Below, in pieces: positions 46,141 through 55,834 of a stretch of DNA of 61,051 nucleotides. Positions within the stretch are counted from its first letter, which is position 1; each line of letters begins with the position of its first letter. Made by a program: the position numbers and the translations under genes. The stretch covers positions 1 to 61,051 of the forward strand of contig NZ_JADPKR010000029.1 in NCBI RefSeq assembly GCF_023074055.1, read 5' to 3'. The DNA comes from Bradyrhizobium sp. 141. Lineage in GTDB: Bacteria > Pseudomonadota > Alphaproteobacteria > Rhizobiales > Xanthobacteraceae. The notes under the pieces are model-generated. The model made no database searches. It worked only from the letters and a program-made list of their open reading frames with translations, and was not told where the DNA came from.

Positions 46141-47023
46141 TCGGATCACCCCAGCTGCGCCGTTCAGGTGTTCCTCCCACCTCAACTTCCCCTCATGGAA
46201 AGTGGTTCAGAATATCTCGTGCTTTCCGGACCCCGCATCACATCCACGATCGGCATGCTTGAGCTGTATGGCAGAGTACGAACTGCGCGAACGGAGACAT
46301 CTCGTTCGCTTTCCATGCACCCGCGGATAAATTGGAACCGGAACCATCTCGTTCTTGGCAGACGTCGCGGCCCAAACAACGGATCTCAGTACGACTGGTG
46401 ATAGCATGCGCCATTCGGCTTTCCGCAGCGTCCGGCTTCCATAGCATGCGGAGCATGATGTCCTCGGCTCGCTCGGCCACTCCGTAGAGAAACGATGAGA
46501 AGCCACCCAATATCGCGAGTGATTACCACAATTGGCAGCCCGAATTGCAGCGCCATCAATCCTCTTCGGCGGGCAAATACGAGCCCGCAAAATCTACGCC
46601 TTCTTGTAAGCCCCTGCCATATGCATTCGCGAGCGTCGCCAATTGTAGCCCGCTTATTCCCTTGGATCTGTTGGAGAGAGTACCAACGATTTCCTGAAGT
46701 CGTCAGGGCGCATTTCGTCGCTCTAGCAAGGCGAGAGCGATCTGCCCTTCCTTAGAATTGGTAGCGGGATTCGCTTCGTGTTTGCTGTAGTCTTCGCCTT
46801 CGAGGGCGACGATCGGTTCGTGACCAGAACGCCGTGATTGGTGACTTCGATCTGCGACGATCGTGTGAGATGATCACAATCGTGAGAGCTCTCTAAAAAG
46901 AGGTGCAAATCCCGTTTTCAGCCGAAAAGGGCGATGGTCTCGCAGCACCAGAACACGTAGCGCGATCTGTCCGCTCGTGCTGTGCAGCAATCGATTTTAT
47001 GAAATGGTCCTGGGATTACAGTC
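46141..47023. other. Gap with no recognised gene
   Basis: About 880 bp. Overlapping minus frames at 46207-46590 and 46238-46510 were examined; the second contains GFSSFLYGVAERAEDIMLRML but no known domain. It is probably island debris around the ModA scrap. Confidence 0.35.
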
Positions 47024-47266
47024 ATGAAGCTCGTCCAATATCCTTCCCGAAGCTCCACTGGGCCGACCGTCTTTGTTGGCAAGAATCGTTTTGGAAACTG
47101 GGTCGTCGGCGAACAGAATGGTATCTTTGGTGGCCTGTTTGCGAGCCGCGCGCAAGCGCTGAAATACGCACTCTGCGAGAATGGCCAACATCCAGAAGCT
47201 ATCCTCGAGGTAGCTGGCGAGATCGAACTCGTTATTCCCCACCGTGCGCAAGAGGCGCGGGCCTGA
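47024..47266 (+). CDS. Small conserved rhizobial protein
   Basis: An 80-residue protein: VFVGKNRFGNWVVGEQNGIFGG, then SRAQALKYALCENGQHPEAI and VAGEIELVIP. The alternation suggests a small alpha/beta fold, and the GNWVV-x-E-Q-x-G-x-F-G-G-L-F pattern is common among short Bradyrhizobium symbiosis-island proteins of unknown function. ATG 47024. It stands alone. Confidence 0.6.
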   Translation: MKLVQYPSRSSTGPTVFVGKNRFGNWVVGEQNGIFGGLFASRAQALKYALCENGQHPEAILEVAGEIELVIPHRAQEARA

Positions 47267-47990
47267 TAACTGGCCCAACTGAGATAGGTTAGCTTGCTGC
47301 AGCTGCGCCAAAACGGTCCGCCACGCCCTTATGTGAGCGCAGGTTGGCTATAGGACGATCACGAGCAGCGACAATATGGGCGTCGATCTTGCGCCAAAAG
47401 GACGGGAACCAAATCTGACCGTGCCCGCCGCTTGCTGCGCCGCGGCGGAAGACCAGATAACCTTCGATGAGTTCGACAACAATGGCATCACGATTGTCAA
47501 TGCTATCGCCAAAAGCGTGCACTTCTATAGTAGAGGTCTACGATCTCAGCTCCGGCGGTCGCGTATAGGTTTCCCCGCGTCGAGTATGGATTCGAGGTTA
47601 AGGCAATGCAGGAAGCGCGTGGGCTTGTTCTTCGAGCGGCTCGATCCGGGCGATGTGTTCGGGGAACCGACGCATGCAAAATGGGAGCCCGCCCGCCGAC
47701 CAGAGGAGCTTTTTGTTCAATCACCGTTCTTGCACGGCAGCGAACAGGGCAGCTCCACATGGCGGGAGTACCAGATCGCCAGTCGCCTGAAATCGGGTAT
47801 TCATGAAACGCTCGCTGGTTCGTATGCGCGTGGAGACGCGCACAACCAGCGACACCGCATCGCCGATGTTTTTTGCCTTGCCAGGTCGCGAAGCATTCGC
47901 TTCGCTAGCCGGGATCACGGCGAATGGTAGACTGTGGCCTAAGATCATCTTAAAGGTATGATACCGAAAAGCACTGCCGGCATAGTGCGT
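47267..47990. other. Gap after the small protein gene
   Basis: About 720 bp. A plus frame 47376-47930 (184 codons) and minus frames 47289-47522 and 47503-47760 overlap. The minus reading ATAGAEIVDLYYRSARFW, then VVELIEGYLVFRRGAASG, looks protein-like but changes frame, so a decayed gene is likely. Identity unknown. Confidence 0.35.
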
Positions 47991-49367
47991 TCATTTGCGT
48001 ACCTTTATCGCACCCAACATGTCTTGATGGCTCTCGAGAAAGCCTGCGAACACATCCACGATGAACTCAGCGTCGACGCGCGTCATCGGTGTCGAGATCG
48101 ATGCGGCAGCACCATACGGTAGAACGATGCCGTTCTCCGCAAAGAAGCGTGTGAGCTCCTTCATTACAGTTGTTCCGCCAGGCGTGGGATAGATCTCGCG
48201 ATAGTCATTCGGGGCTTCTGCCCACGGGTGGATGCGGAAGAGTGAGGCGGCTCCGGTCACACACAGAGGCGCGCTCTGGTTCGAGATGGCCCGGCCAATC
48301 CCGTTCCGGACAATGTCCCCAAGCATCTCCAGATGTGCAAAAGCGGCATGATCTAGATGCCGCATTGCGGCCAGCCCCGCTGTCATGGATAGAGGATTGG
48401 CGGAAAACGTACCGCCTTGCGGAAGCAGTGGCCGACCCGCTGAGGCATCGAATACCTTCATTACATCCTCGCGACCGCCGATTGCCCCAATCGGCAAACC
48501 GCCGCCGATGATCTTGCCCATCGTGATGACGTCCGGAACAAGGCCGTAACGTGCGCAAGCACCCTGGAAACTCTGCCTAAGATTGAGGACCTCATCAGCG
48601 ATCACAAGGATTCCCTTCTTGCGGGTCGCTTCTTGCACCGCAGCCAAGAATTCAGGCTTCGGCGCGACGAGGCCACCGCGGCTCGGCATCGGATCCAGAA
48701 TGACGGCGGCCAGATCGTGCGCATTCGATGAGATCAAGCGGCGTGTACCTTCGATATCATTGAAGCGGAGTACAACCACTTCATCGAGCACGCTCGCAGG
48801 CATCCCGCGATAGAACGCCGTGGACTTGGGCTCGAATGCGTCACCCCAATTGTCCGGCGTCGCCGCTTGACTGACCTCGACCCAGTCATAGGCACCATGA
48901 TAGGCGCCCTCGAGCTTGGCAATCTTCGAACGTCCGGTGAAGGCCCGCGCAGCTTTGATAGCAAACAGCACGGCCTCAGTCCCCGTATTGACGAAGCGGA
49001 TACGATCAATCCGCGGAATACGTCCGCAAAGTAGTTCGGCGAGTTCGATCTCGCTCTCGGTCGGATTTGCGAAGCAGCTGCCGCGCTGGAGTTGATGGGT
49101 TAGTGCTTCCACAACGGGGCCGAAGGTGTGTCCATGGATCAACGTCGTGAAGTTGCAATTAAGGTCGAGAAACCGGCGGCCATCGACATCGAACAGATAG
49201 CTGCCCATCCCGCGCTCGATGTAGAGCGGAGTTGGATCTCGCTCAATCGTGACTCGTGAGGTGCCGTCTGGGAACACCATTATCCCCCGGGCAAAGCTTT
49301 CGTTGGACCGCCGTCCAGCGCGCGAAAATCCAGCCGCAATATTGGAACTTGCAATCTCCTTGCTCAC
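47991..49367 (-). CDS. Class III aminotransferase, GSA-aminomutase-like
   Basis: A 458-residue fold-type I PLP enzyme resembling glutamate-1-semialdehyde 2,1-aminomutase. Motifs: YLFDVDGRRFLDLNCNFTTLIHGH, RFVNTGTEAVLFAIKAARAFTGR, EGAYHGAYDW, LVIADEVLNLRQS and the PLP Lys in ITMGKIIGGGLPIGAIGG (near residue 290), then GGTFSANPLSM. GTG 49367 is chosen because AGGAGG stands 6 nt before it; the frame is open to 49433. Related enzymes include transaminases and aminomutases of secondary metabolism and the PbfA phosphonate lyase, so it need not make haem precursor. It is downstream of the CoA transferase, SDR and oxoamine synthase genes on the same strand, 790 bp apart from the nearest. Confidence 0.82.
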   Translation of the reverse strand: MSKEIASSNIAAGFSRAGRRSNESFARGIMVFPDGTSRVTIERDPTPLYIERGMGSYLFDVDGRRFLDLNCNFTTLIHGHTFGPVVEALTHQLQRGSCFANPTESEIELAELLCGRIPRIDRIRFVNTGTEAVLFAIKAARAFTGRSKIAKLEGAYHGAYDWVEVSQAATPDNWGDAFEPKSTAFYRGMPASVLDEVVVLRFNDIEGTRRLISSNAHDLAAVILDPMPSRGGLVAPKPEFLAAVQEATRKKGILVIADEVLNLRQSFQGACARYGLVPDVITMGKIIGGGLPIGAIGGREDVMKVFDASAGRPLLPQGGTFSANPLSMTAGLAAMRHLDHAAFAHLEMLGDIVRNGIGRAISNQSAPLCVTGAASLFRIHPWAEAPNDYREIYPTPGGTTVMKELTRFFAENGIVLPYGAAASISTPMTRVDAEFIVDVFAGFLESHQDMLGAIKVRK

Positions 49368-50154
49368 AATATCCTCCTCGCCTTCTTGGACGTTTTTTCT
49401 GAGTGGGCCGACCGACACCTGTCTCAGTGGCACGACTTTCGGCTCCTGTTGACCGGCGAGTAATCGGACCTACCAGACGGTCTAACATGTAGCCAATTTG
49501 AGCGTCGCGGCGACCTGAAAGTAACTTAAACTGGATTAGCTGGTCCCGTGCCGAACCGCCCACATTCGGCGTATGCCGTCGACTCTCGACATTTGGCTCC
49601 GATACATCCCTTGTATCCTCGCTGATGGTAGGGAGATTGCCAGCAGGCGCGCCTCGCGCGTGGGCCGCGATTGCCGCTTCGGAATTGCGGGGTGTCATCC
49701 CTTGTCGACCGCGTCTGCGGCGGGCTCTGCTGGCGCCCTCAGATTAGCTGCAATACAGCCCGTTCGCGAACAACCTGTACGGCGAGCTGCTAATTGATCG
49801 TACGTACTAACAATGGACCGAAATACTACCTACTCTGGTGAAAATAGTACCTTTGACTGAGCGCTCGCGCTACGCGCACGCGCGCTCTGACGCTTGGTGT
49901 AGTTGTTCCGGACGCAGCTCGGCGCACGGCTCGCAATGTTGCTTAAGTGTGCACGGTTTGATGACATCAGGCGGATCGGGCGATATCGGCCAAGGGACAG
50001 CCTATGATGAGCCTTGTTCGCTCCGATCAACTCCATGCAGTGGAGTAGTTCTGGGGTATCCTGCTGCGGAACACTGAACAAGAGCGCCACGATGAAGTCT
50101 AACCAGCGGGCTTCCAAGCCTGAGAGTTCGTTAATCTGATCTAGTGCGGATTTT
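49368..50154. other. Gap upstream of class III aminotransferase
   Basis: About 790 bp without a supported gene. It contains a 32-bp sequence (49807-49838) also found at 59087. The gap argues for a separate promoter for the aminotransferase. Confidence 0.4.
49807..49838 (+). repeat. Direct repeat copy A
   Basis: CTAACAATGGACCGAAATAC followed by TACCTACTCTGG. It matches 59087-59119 in the same orientation with about five differences and one indel. Both copies lie upstream of minus-strand genes. Confidence 0.55.
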
Positions 50155-52605
50155 TCAGCATTGCGATACCGTTTTTGTTTTTGTGAGCTCGCCCTCCGAA
50201 AGCATCACCGAACCGATGATACCCTCCCTGGCCAAGTCCGCGATCTCTGTGTCGGAAAGCCCAAGAAGGCCTGATAGAACCTCTCTGTTGTGTTGTCCAA
50301 GCGTCGGTGCCGCTGACCGGATTGCATAGGGCCCTTCACCTTCCCGAATCGGCATGGACGGCTGTGGATGCGAGCCAATGAAAGCGCGCTCGACTTCTTG
50401 CAGATACCCGCGCGACCTGAGATGTCGATCGCTGAGCAGATCAATCGGCAGGCGCGCCACGCCGGCAGCAATTCTTGCGGCCTGCAACTCGGACATCGCC
50501 TGGTCCGCGTCGCGGGTGATCGTCCAAGCTTGGATCGCTCTCTCGACCAACTCCTCGATATCGCGGCGAGCTTCCGCTGATTTCAGCGAAGCGTCCGTGG
50601 CCCAGTCTGGCCGGCCAATAAGTCTGGCAAGCCTCTGCCACATGTCCTCGTCGGTGGCGGCTACCACGATCCAATTGTCCTCACCCGCACACCGGAAACA
50701 GCCATGCGGCACGAGCTGCGGATGTCGATTGCCGAATCTTATCGGCGACGTACCATCGATCGAATGGACAATGATCCATGGCGCCGCAAAGGGCATCATG
50801 CATTCGATCTGCGCAAGATCAATGAACTGCCCCTGCCCGGTGGTGCGGGCGTGAATAAGTGCAGCCAGAACTGCAGCGCAGCCGTTCAACCCACCAACGG
50901 CATCTCCAAAGGCGACGTGGCTCATCACAGGTGGCCCGTCGGTCTTGCCGATCACACTCGGCAACCCCGAGCCCTGCTCGAGAGTCGAACCATAGGCCCG
51001 GCAAGTGCGACGGATGCTGCTCGTGCCAAAGGCTGACATCGACATCATGACAAGGCGGGGGTTGAGCGTTCTGAGCACGTCGTAGCCAAGCCCGAACTTC
51101 GGCAGCACATCGGCCGAATAGTTGTCGACGACAATGTCGGCTCCCGCCGCAAGCCGCTTCGCAAGAGTGCGGCCCTGCCGCCGCGTCAGATCGAGTGTGA
51201 TGCCGCGCTTGTTACGGTTCGCCATGCAGAAGCGCGCCGTCTTTTCATACATCTGGTCCTCGATGTAAGCAGGGCGGCGGTCAACGCCGCGCCACCAGTC
51301 CGGATACTGGATGGCTTCAACCTTGATGACGTCCGCACCGAGATCAGCCAATGTGCGCGTGCACAACGGACCGGCCCACCCCATCGAGAAGTCGATGACG
51401 CGAATCCCCTGCAATGGCGGCCCGCCTGCATCGATGCAGCCGGACGATACCGACGCTGTGCCGGTGAGGCGTCTTCCTGTATTTGCGAAACTCTGCTGCT
51501 CGCCTGGAGCTGGAACCTTGCCGCCCCGGCGCGGCGGCGTCAATGTCAGCCTCTGCATCGAGCCAGCTGTCTGGCCCTCTTCTTCGCCAAGCAGGACAGG
51601 CACGATTGCGCCGCGCTCCCTCTTCTCCGCATCCTGCAGCAGATCGGATATTTCGGGCACCGGCACGATCGGGATCTTGCGTCTCAGTCCTTCCGCAAAC
51701 CACTCGTGCGCTGTCTGCGTTTTCAGCCTCGGGATAAACTGTTGCTCGATCTGTTCGATGTGTTGCAGACGATCCGCACCGAGCATGAGAGTCGGATCGT
51801 CACGCAATTCGGGCAGATCGAGCATTTCGCAGAACGCGCGCCATTGTGCCGGAGTGATCGTTGTGACGCCGAGCCAACCATTTTTGGTCTCGTAAATGCC
51901 GACCGGAAAGTTCGGCCAGAAGCGATTGACGCCAATCCGGCGCATCACGTCGCCGCGCTCATACGCTTCGAACACCTGATACTCGCTCAGAGCGAGGCTC
52001 GATTCAAAAACGCTGAGAGACCACGACCATCTTCCCCCACCGGCTTTTTCTTCCAGAATCGTCGAAGAAGCCGCGGCGATGAAGCCCCACAGACCGGCCA
52101 TGATACCAGTCTGGAAATCCGGTGCGTGCAATGGCGGGCCCTGGACCGCTCCAGCCAGCTTGATGAGGCCGGCGAGCGCGCGGACCGTCGAATCGGTTGC
52201 GGCGAAGTCAGCATAGGGTCCCTCGCGGCCAAACCAGCTTGCTTCGAGGTAAATCAACCTGGGACGTTTCTGCCGAATCGCGGCAAGATCAATGGAAGGG
52301 CAATCTGCGGGATCAATGTCGCGGCCATCGATCACAATATTGCACTCTTCGATCAGTGCGGTCAGCTGCGGAATCCCGTCCGGGTCGGTCGCGTCGATGA
52401 CCACACTTGACTTGTTGAAGTTCAGGAATGCAAACCACGCGCTCTGGCCAGAAGGCGTGAGTGGCCCGCTACCGCGGAGCGGATCTCCACCTGGCGGCTC
52501 GACCTTCTGAACATCGGCGCCGAAGTCGGCAAACAACCGTGCGCAATAGCTGGTCGCGGCCGAGCTTCCGATCTCGACGACTCGCAGATGCGAAAGCACT
52601 TCCAT
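50155..52605 (-). CDS. Tandem-domain family III CoA transferase
   Basis: About 816 residues, made of two CaiB/BaiF CoA-transferase domains fused in one chain. Domain 1 starts LRVVEIGSSAATSYCARLFAD, then FGADVQKVEPPGGDPLRG; domain 2, near residue 385, starts GIRVIDFSMGWAGPLCTRTL, then LGADVIKVEAIQYPDWWRG. Family III enzymes move CoA between acids and normally act as interlocked dimers of ~400-residue chains. Here the pair is covalent. The ATG at 52605 begins the first conserved strand; in-frame ATGs at 52617 and 52629 are alternatives. It could activate an acid for the oxoamine synthase encoded upstream on the same strand. The acid is unknown. Confidence 0.85.
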   Translation of the reverse strand: MEVLSHLRVVEIGSSAATSYCARLFADFGADVQKVEPPGGDPLRGSGPLTPSGQSAWFAFLNFNKSSVVIDATDPDGIPQLTALIEECNIVIDGRDIDPADCPSIDLAAIRQKRPRLIYLEASWFGREGPYADFAATDSTVRALAGLIKLAGAVQGPPLHAPDFQTGIMAGLWGFIAAASSTILEEKAGGGRWSWSLSVFESSLALSEYQVFEAYERGDVMRRIGVNRFWPNFPVGIYETKNGWLGVTTITPAQWRAFCEMLDLPELRDDPTLMLGADRLQHIEQIEQQFIPRLKTQTAHEWFAEGLRRKIPIVPVPEISDLLQDAEKRERGAIVPVLLGEEEGQTAGSMQRLTLTPPRRGGKVPAPGEQQSFANTGRRLTGTASVSSGCIDAGGPPLQGIRVIDFSMGWAGPLCTRTLADLGADVIKVEAIQYPDWWRGVDRRPAYIEDQMYEKTARFCMANRNKRGITLDLTRRQGRTLAKRLAAGADIVVDNYSADVLPKFGLGYDVLRTLNPRLVMMSMSAFGTSSIRRTCRAYGSTLEQGSGLPSVIGKTDGPPVMSHVAFGDAVGGLNGCAAVLAALIHARTTGQGQFIDLAQIECMMPFAAPWIIVHSIDGTSPIRFGNRHPQLVPHGCFRCAGEDNWIVVAATDEDMWQRLARLIGRPDWATDASLKSAEARRDIEELVERAIQAWTITRDADQAMSELQAARIAAGVARLPIDLLSDRHLRSRGYLQEVERAFIGSHPQPSMPIREGEGPYAIRSAAPTLGQHNREVLSGLLGLSDTEIADLAREGIIGSVMLSEGELTKTKTVSQC

Positions 52606-53144
52606 CGAGGGCTCCATTTTTCCTACCATCCGATACTCCACAATGTCACTTGCTCGCGACGGGAGCCTGCAGACGCGGCACCGCGGCGCGACTTCCCAGG
52701 CGATTGGCGGAGGGGCCGGCACTGCGATCCAGCGCACATAGGCATTGATCGAACGCTGGCATCTTCCTGGAACCGATGACCTCGTTGATCTTTCGCGACC
52801 GGCGATACTGACGTGCGGTCAGCATAGAACCCCCGCAACTTCTCACCTCGAAATAGACTTAGCGGACAGATTAGTGACTTCCTCCGTCTCCTCCCTGAAG
52901 GCAAGCCGCACGGAAGTCTCCCCCAACGCCGCCGAATTCGCTGCTCGGCGCCCCCGCGGCAAAGGAGGGGCATGAAAGCCCAACTACGGGAGAACCCCGC
53001 CGCCCATTCGCCTATACGCTCCGGTCGCATCCGTATTCACGCTCGACTGTATGCCGCATTTGCGCGGCGTGAAACTCGACGAGCCTGTGAGCCGAAGCGA
53101 GGCCGGCATTCCGCTGTCGGCCATCGAATGCGATATGCATCGGC
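52606..53144. other. Gap between CoA transferase and SDR genes
   Basis: About 540 bp. Minus frames continue upstream of the CoA transferase start but lack similarity. A plus frame at 52972-53430 is antisense to the SDR. It may contain the CoA transferase promoter. Confidence 0.4.
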
Positions 53145-53933
53145 TTACGCGGCGAACTCGCCGCCTGTGATATCGATTGTTGCTCCGGTGATAAAGCCCG
53201 CCATCGGCGAGGCCAGAAAGCTTACGGCGTGCGCCAGCTCTTCAGCAGTTCCAAAACGGCCGACCGGAATCCTGCTGAGAGCCGAGCGGTTGACCTCGGC
53301 CTCGGGTGGTCCAGTCAAATCGCTGAGAACCCTTCCAGGAGCGATACAGTTGACCGTAATGCCGTGTGGAGCGAGATCCCGCGCAGCAGCGCGGGTTAAT
53401 CCCACCAGTCCCGCCTTCGACGCCGCGTAGTGTGGCCCTGCGATCATCGGCATGGCACGCCCCGCGAGTGATCCAACATTGATGATGCGTCCATAGCCTT
53501 TCGCGATCATTGCTGGTGCCAAGAGCCGTATGAGAATGAAGGGTCCGCTGAGATTGACATCGATGACCCGCGCCCATTCATCGAGGGACGTCTGTGAAAG
53601 CCAAGGTGCATTTTGGTTCACGCGCTTGGGAGAGATACCAGCATTGTTCACCAAAATCGCTATTTCGCCCCAACGTTGCCGGATATGGTCAACAAATCCC
53701 TGCACATCGTTGTGTCGAGTTACGTCAATCCTCTCAGCATAGAGCCGATCTTCCGGGCAGCCGAGAAGATCAAGCGCCCGCGCCACATGTTCTGCTTTAG
53801 TCGCCACAAAAGCGACGCGATAGCCATCGGCCAAGAACCGGCGCACGATCTCCAGTCCAATCCCGCGCGCTCCTCCGGTCACAAGCGCAACGCGCCGGTC
53901 GCTTTGGCCGTTGAGTTCTCCTGACTTCGGCAT
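53145..53933 (-). CDS. Short-chain dehydrogenase/reductase, FabG-like
   Basis: A 262-residue NAD(P)-dependent SDR. TGGARGIG at 19-26 is the cofactor loop, LVNNAGIS is present, and the catalytic set appears as INVGSLAG (Ser) with YAASKAGLVGLTR (Tyr and Lys). The C-terminus ITGATIDITGGEFAA is typical of 3-oxoacyl reductases. ATG 53933. It lies 189 bp after the oxoamine synthase on the same strand and could reduce the aminoketone that such an enzyme makes to an amino alcohol, which is inference from the pairing known in sphingoid-base synthesis. Confidence 0.9.
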   Translation of the reverse strand: MPKSGELNGQSDRRVALVTGGARGIGLEIVRRFLADGYRVAFVATKAEHVARALDLLGCPEDRLYAERIDVTRHNDVQGFVDHIRQRWGEIAILVNNAGISPKRVNQNAPWLSQTSLDEWARVIDVNLSGPFILIRLLAPAMIAKGYGRIINVGSLAGRAMPMIAGPHYAASKAGLVGLTRAAARDLAPHGITVNCIAPGRVLSDLTGPPEAEVNRSALSRIPVGRFGTAEELAHAVSFLASPMAGFITGATIDITGGEFAA

Positions 53934-54122
53934 AATCAGACAGTCGCAAACGGCGTAACGAGCGAGTACCGGCCCGTCGAGAACATCGGCCTAAACGGTC
54001 CAGAGACGCCTTCCGCGTCGAACAATGGATCGCGACTTGACAAGCTTTCATTATCCTTCTCGGCATAAGGGGATACCAACCGCACCGGGCAGCCCCATGA
54101 ATTGTTCGGCTGACTCATCACA

Positions 54123-55400
54123 TCACCGCAGAGGGTATGGCTTTCCGGTCGTTTCCGCCACTGCTTCCAAGATGCAGTGGCACAATCGCTCTATATCGTT
54201 TTCTTCATGATCGGCCGTAATGCACACTCGAATCCCTGCCTTTCCTTGCGCGACCGTCGGGAAGAACGTCACCGAAGTGTAGAAGCCGGAATCGAGAAGG
54301 TCTTTGGCGATTGCAATCGCCTTGGTTTCCGATCCTATTGCAATCATTCTGATGGGAAACGAATTTCCCTGCTGAGCGGTTGCAATATGACTATCAAAGA
54401 CCTTGATACCTTGCGCTAGCCGCATCTGCCGATCGACGAGTTCTGCCGAGCGGTGAATCTTGCACGAGCCAAGCGCCGCACCAACCGCCGCCAGATTGGG
54501 CGGCACCGAAAACGCATAGGGAACTGAGTACCGTCGAAACAGAGCTTCTTGGTCAGCCGTTCCGAGCATCACCATGCCGCCCGATGCGCCGAAGCCCTTA
54601 GCCAGCGACGCTACTATGATCGTGCGGTCACCCAGCACTTGCGGAAACTGAGAGCGAGCAAATCCTTCGCCTTGGCGTCCGAAGATCGATATGCCGTGAG
54701 CATCGTCGATATAGAGAAAGAGCCCGTACCGCTCCTGTAGTTGGCGCAGTTCCTTGATGGGCGCGTTCCCTCCCATGGAGTAAATACCATCGCATACGTA
54801 AGCGACCACTGGATGTTCGCGGCACAAGCGTTCGAGAGCGTCGATGTCGTTGTGCGCGATCGTTTCCAGACGCGTTTCATCAGCAACCACCGGCTTGTGA
54901 TAGGCCAGGGATATGTGCGCAAGGCGGTCGAACACGACAAGCGGTTTTCTTCCGCCTGTCAATTGGCCTGAAGCAAGAAGGGGCATCGCACCTAGATTGG
55001 CGAGCATGACAGTGGAGAAGGCGATCACGCGTGCGCAGAACATCTCCGACAGGATTGTTTCAAGTTCTGCCAGGAGATCGAAATTGAGCCGCGTTCGTGC
55101 GCATGACCAGTGCAAAGACCGATGCGCCTCGATCGCGTCGATCGCGCCAGCGACGATCACGGGATGATTATCCAAGCCAAGGTAGGAACATCGCACGAAA
55201 TCAATTTTTTCCGGTCGCCCCTCAAGTGAACCCGCCCCCAAAACAAATGCACGTCCGGTCGTAGAACGTCCATGGACGGCCATGAGACCAGCATCATGGG
55301 CTGCATCGAAATACGGACGGCTCTTATCGATCATGTAAGCGGTGTTCCGAAAATGTCCGGCAGGCCGACCATCCTCACAGATTGGGCTCCGCTGTGGCAT
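54123..55400 (-). CDS. Alpha-oxoamine synthase (AONS/KBL/SPT-like)
   Basis: A 425-residue fold-type I PLP enzyme of the alpha-oxoamine synthase family, which joins an acyl-CoA and an amino acid with loss of CO2 to give an alpha-aminoketone. Motifs: DFVRCSYLGLDNHP, then GIYSMGGNAPI, IDDAHGISIFGRQGEG (Asp and His that hold PLP) and the Schiff-base Lys in VASLAKGFGASGGMV (near residue 260). ATG 55400 with GGAGAA upstream is chosen; the track of open frame begins at a TTG at 55424. The length is slightly above 8-amino-7-oxononanoate synthase because of an N-terminal extension. No biotin genes are near, so a role in a dedicated pathway with the SDR and CoA transferase is likelier. Confidence 0.87.
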   Translation of the reverse strand: MPQRSPICEDGRPAGHFRNTAYMIDKSRPYFDAAHDAGLMAVHGRSTTGRAFVLGAGSLEGRPEKIDFVRCSYLGLDNHPVIVAGAIDAIEAHRSLHWSCARTRLNFDLLAELETILSEMFCARVIAFSTVMLANLGAMPLLASGQLTGGRKPLVVFDRLAHISLAYHKPVVADETRLETIAHNDIDALERLCREHPVVAYVCDGIYSMGGNAPIKELRQLQERYGLFLYIDDAHGISIFGRQGEGFARSQFPQVLGDRTIIVASLAKGFGASGGMVMLGTADQEALFRRYSVPYAFSVPPNLAAVGAALGSCKIHRSAELVDRQMRLAQGIKVFDSHIATAQQGNSFPIRMIAIGSETKAIAIAKDLLDSGFYTSVTFFPTVAQGKAGIRVCITADHEENDIERLCHCILEAVAETTGKPYPLR

Positions 55401-55834
55401 TTGGTTCTCCGTTCTACTTGCCAAGCATGCAGAGCCGATGGCTTAGCTGAGTGGCAGGCGCTTTGACGACAGCTCGCACTGGAATCTTTAGCGCAGCTCA
55501 ACCGCTTCCTTACTTCAAAAACGACTTAACCATTGGCGAGATTGCTTGGGCAGCTACCAAGTCCGATAGGCTAGTTAGAGCACAACAACTATCGCAAAAC
55601 AGCTTTGTGGGGCCTTACGGAACCAGCCAAGGCCGGTATTGTGTGGCTTGATTGAGTCTCCTTCGGTAGGGCCTGGTCCAATTCCGCACACCGACGCGTT
55701 CGGTTCGCTCTTCATCCGCCCTAAGCACGCGCACGCGGCGGTACGCTCCATTCGCGAATTGCATTAAATTTCCTGAGCTGCTGCCGGTTTGATGGACACC
55801 GAGATTAGGTGTTTCATGAAGCCGGAGATGGGCG
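55401..55834. other. Gap upstream of oxoamine synthase, with IS3 end
   Basis: About 430 bp. It contains the promoter side of the oxoamine synthase operon. The right part (about 55770-55830, with GGTTTGATGGACACCGAG) looks like the terminal sequence of an IS3-family element that continues into the next feature. Confidence 0.45.

Noticed and set aside
46983..47010. CAATCGATTTTA, identical to the core of a nod box
   Set aside because: Only the 12-bp core fits. The upstream ATC-N9-GAT repeats are not there, and it lies 15-30 bp before the start codon, too close for a NodD-dependent promoter.
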